Origin: an uncultured Bacilli bacterium
GTDB lineage: Bacteria > Bacillota_I > Bacilli_A > RF39 > UBA660
Reading direction: 5' to 3'
Assembly: GCA_949746915.1 (NCBI GenBank)
Contig: CATKEA010000050.1
Coordinates: 1-6,396, forward strand
DNA length: 6,396 bases
Shown in pieces: positions 6,380-6,396 of the stretch. The number at the start of each line of letters is the position of its first letter. Position 1 is the first letter of the stretch. The notes beneath the pieces were generated by a model. It did no database searches and was not told the DNA's origin. It was given only the letters and a program-made list of their open reading frames with translations. A program made the translations under genes and the position numbers.

Positions 6380-6396
6380 TAGTTTTTTTATTATTA

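Overview
The window is a strongly AT-rich stretch in which every gene runs on the minus strand, so it reads from high to low coordinates. Long frames are uninterrupted under the standard code, tryptophans are TGG, and mraZ is closed by TGA, so there is no sign of UGA reassignment. A division-type penicillin-binding protein with C-terminal PASTA repeats, the Firmicutes-style order mraZ-rsmH-ftsL-pbp, and a secreted cysteine-containing protein of a kind I recall from uncultured gut Bacilli point to a low-GC, wall-bearing member of the Bacilli, possibly RF39-like. The phylum-level placement is fairly secure; the finer placement is inference from memory of similar proteins.

Layout in transcription order: (1) 6396-4162 holds a gene for a large exported protein of unknown function, with its own extended -10 promoter at the window edge and an intrinsic terminator after it (4114-4139). 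(2) 4065-4002 is the mraZ control region: a sigma-A-type promoter, then three AGTGG boxes at exact 10-base spacing that fit a MraZ autoregulatory operator, the last one overlapping the ribosome binding site. (3) 3986-2303 is the start of the division and cell wall (dcw) cluster: mraZ, rsmH and ftsL, tightly packed, with a 4-base ATGA overlap between mraZ and rsmH. (4) 2271-2236 holds a terminator-like hairpin followed at once by an extended -10 promoter, suggesting that the next gene is at least partly uncoupled from mraZ-rsmH-ftsL. (5) 2210-39 encodes the septal class B penicillin-binding protein. The last 38 bases hold a probable ribosome binding site for a following gene outside the window.

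The dcw genes act together. MraZ represses the cluster, RsmH methylates 16S rRNA, FtsL is a bitopic divisome protein, and the PBP crosslinks septal peptidoglycan. The upstream surface protein appears transcriptionally separate. No gene-free stretch exceeds about 140 bases. I saw no RNA gene, mobile element or CRISPR array. The most interesting items are the operator, the terminator/promoter module inside the cluster, and the cysteine-paired surface protein with an internal duplication; none amounts to a clearly new biological system.
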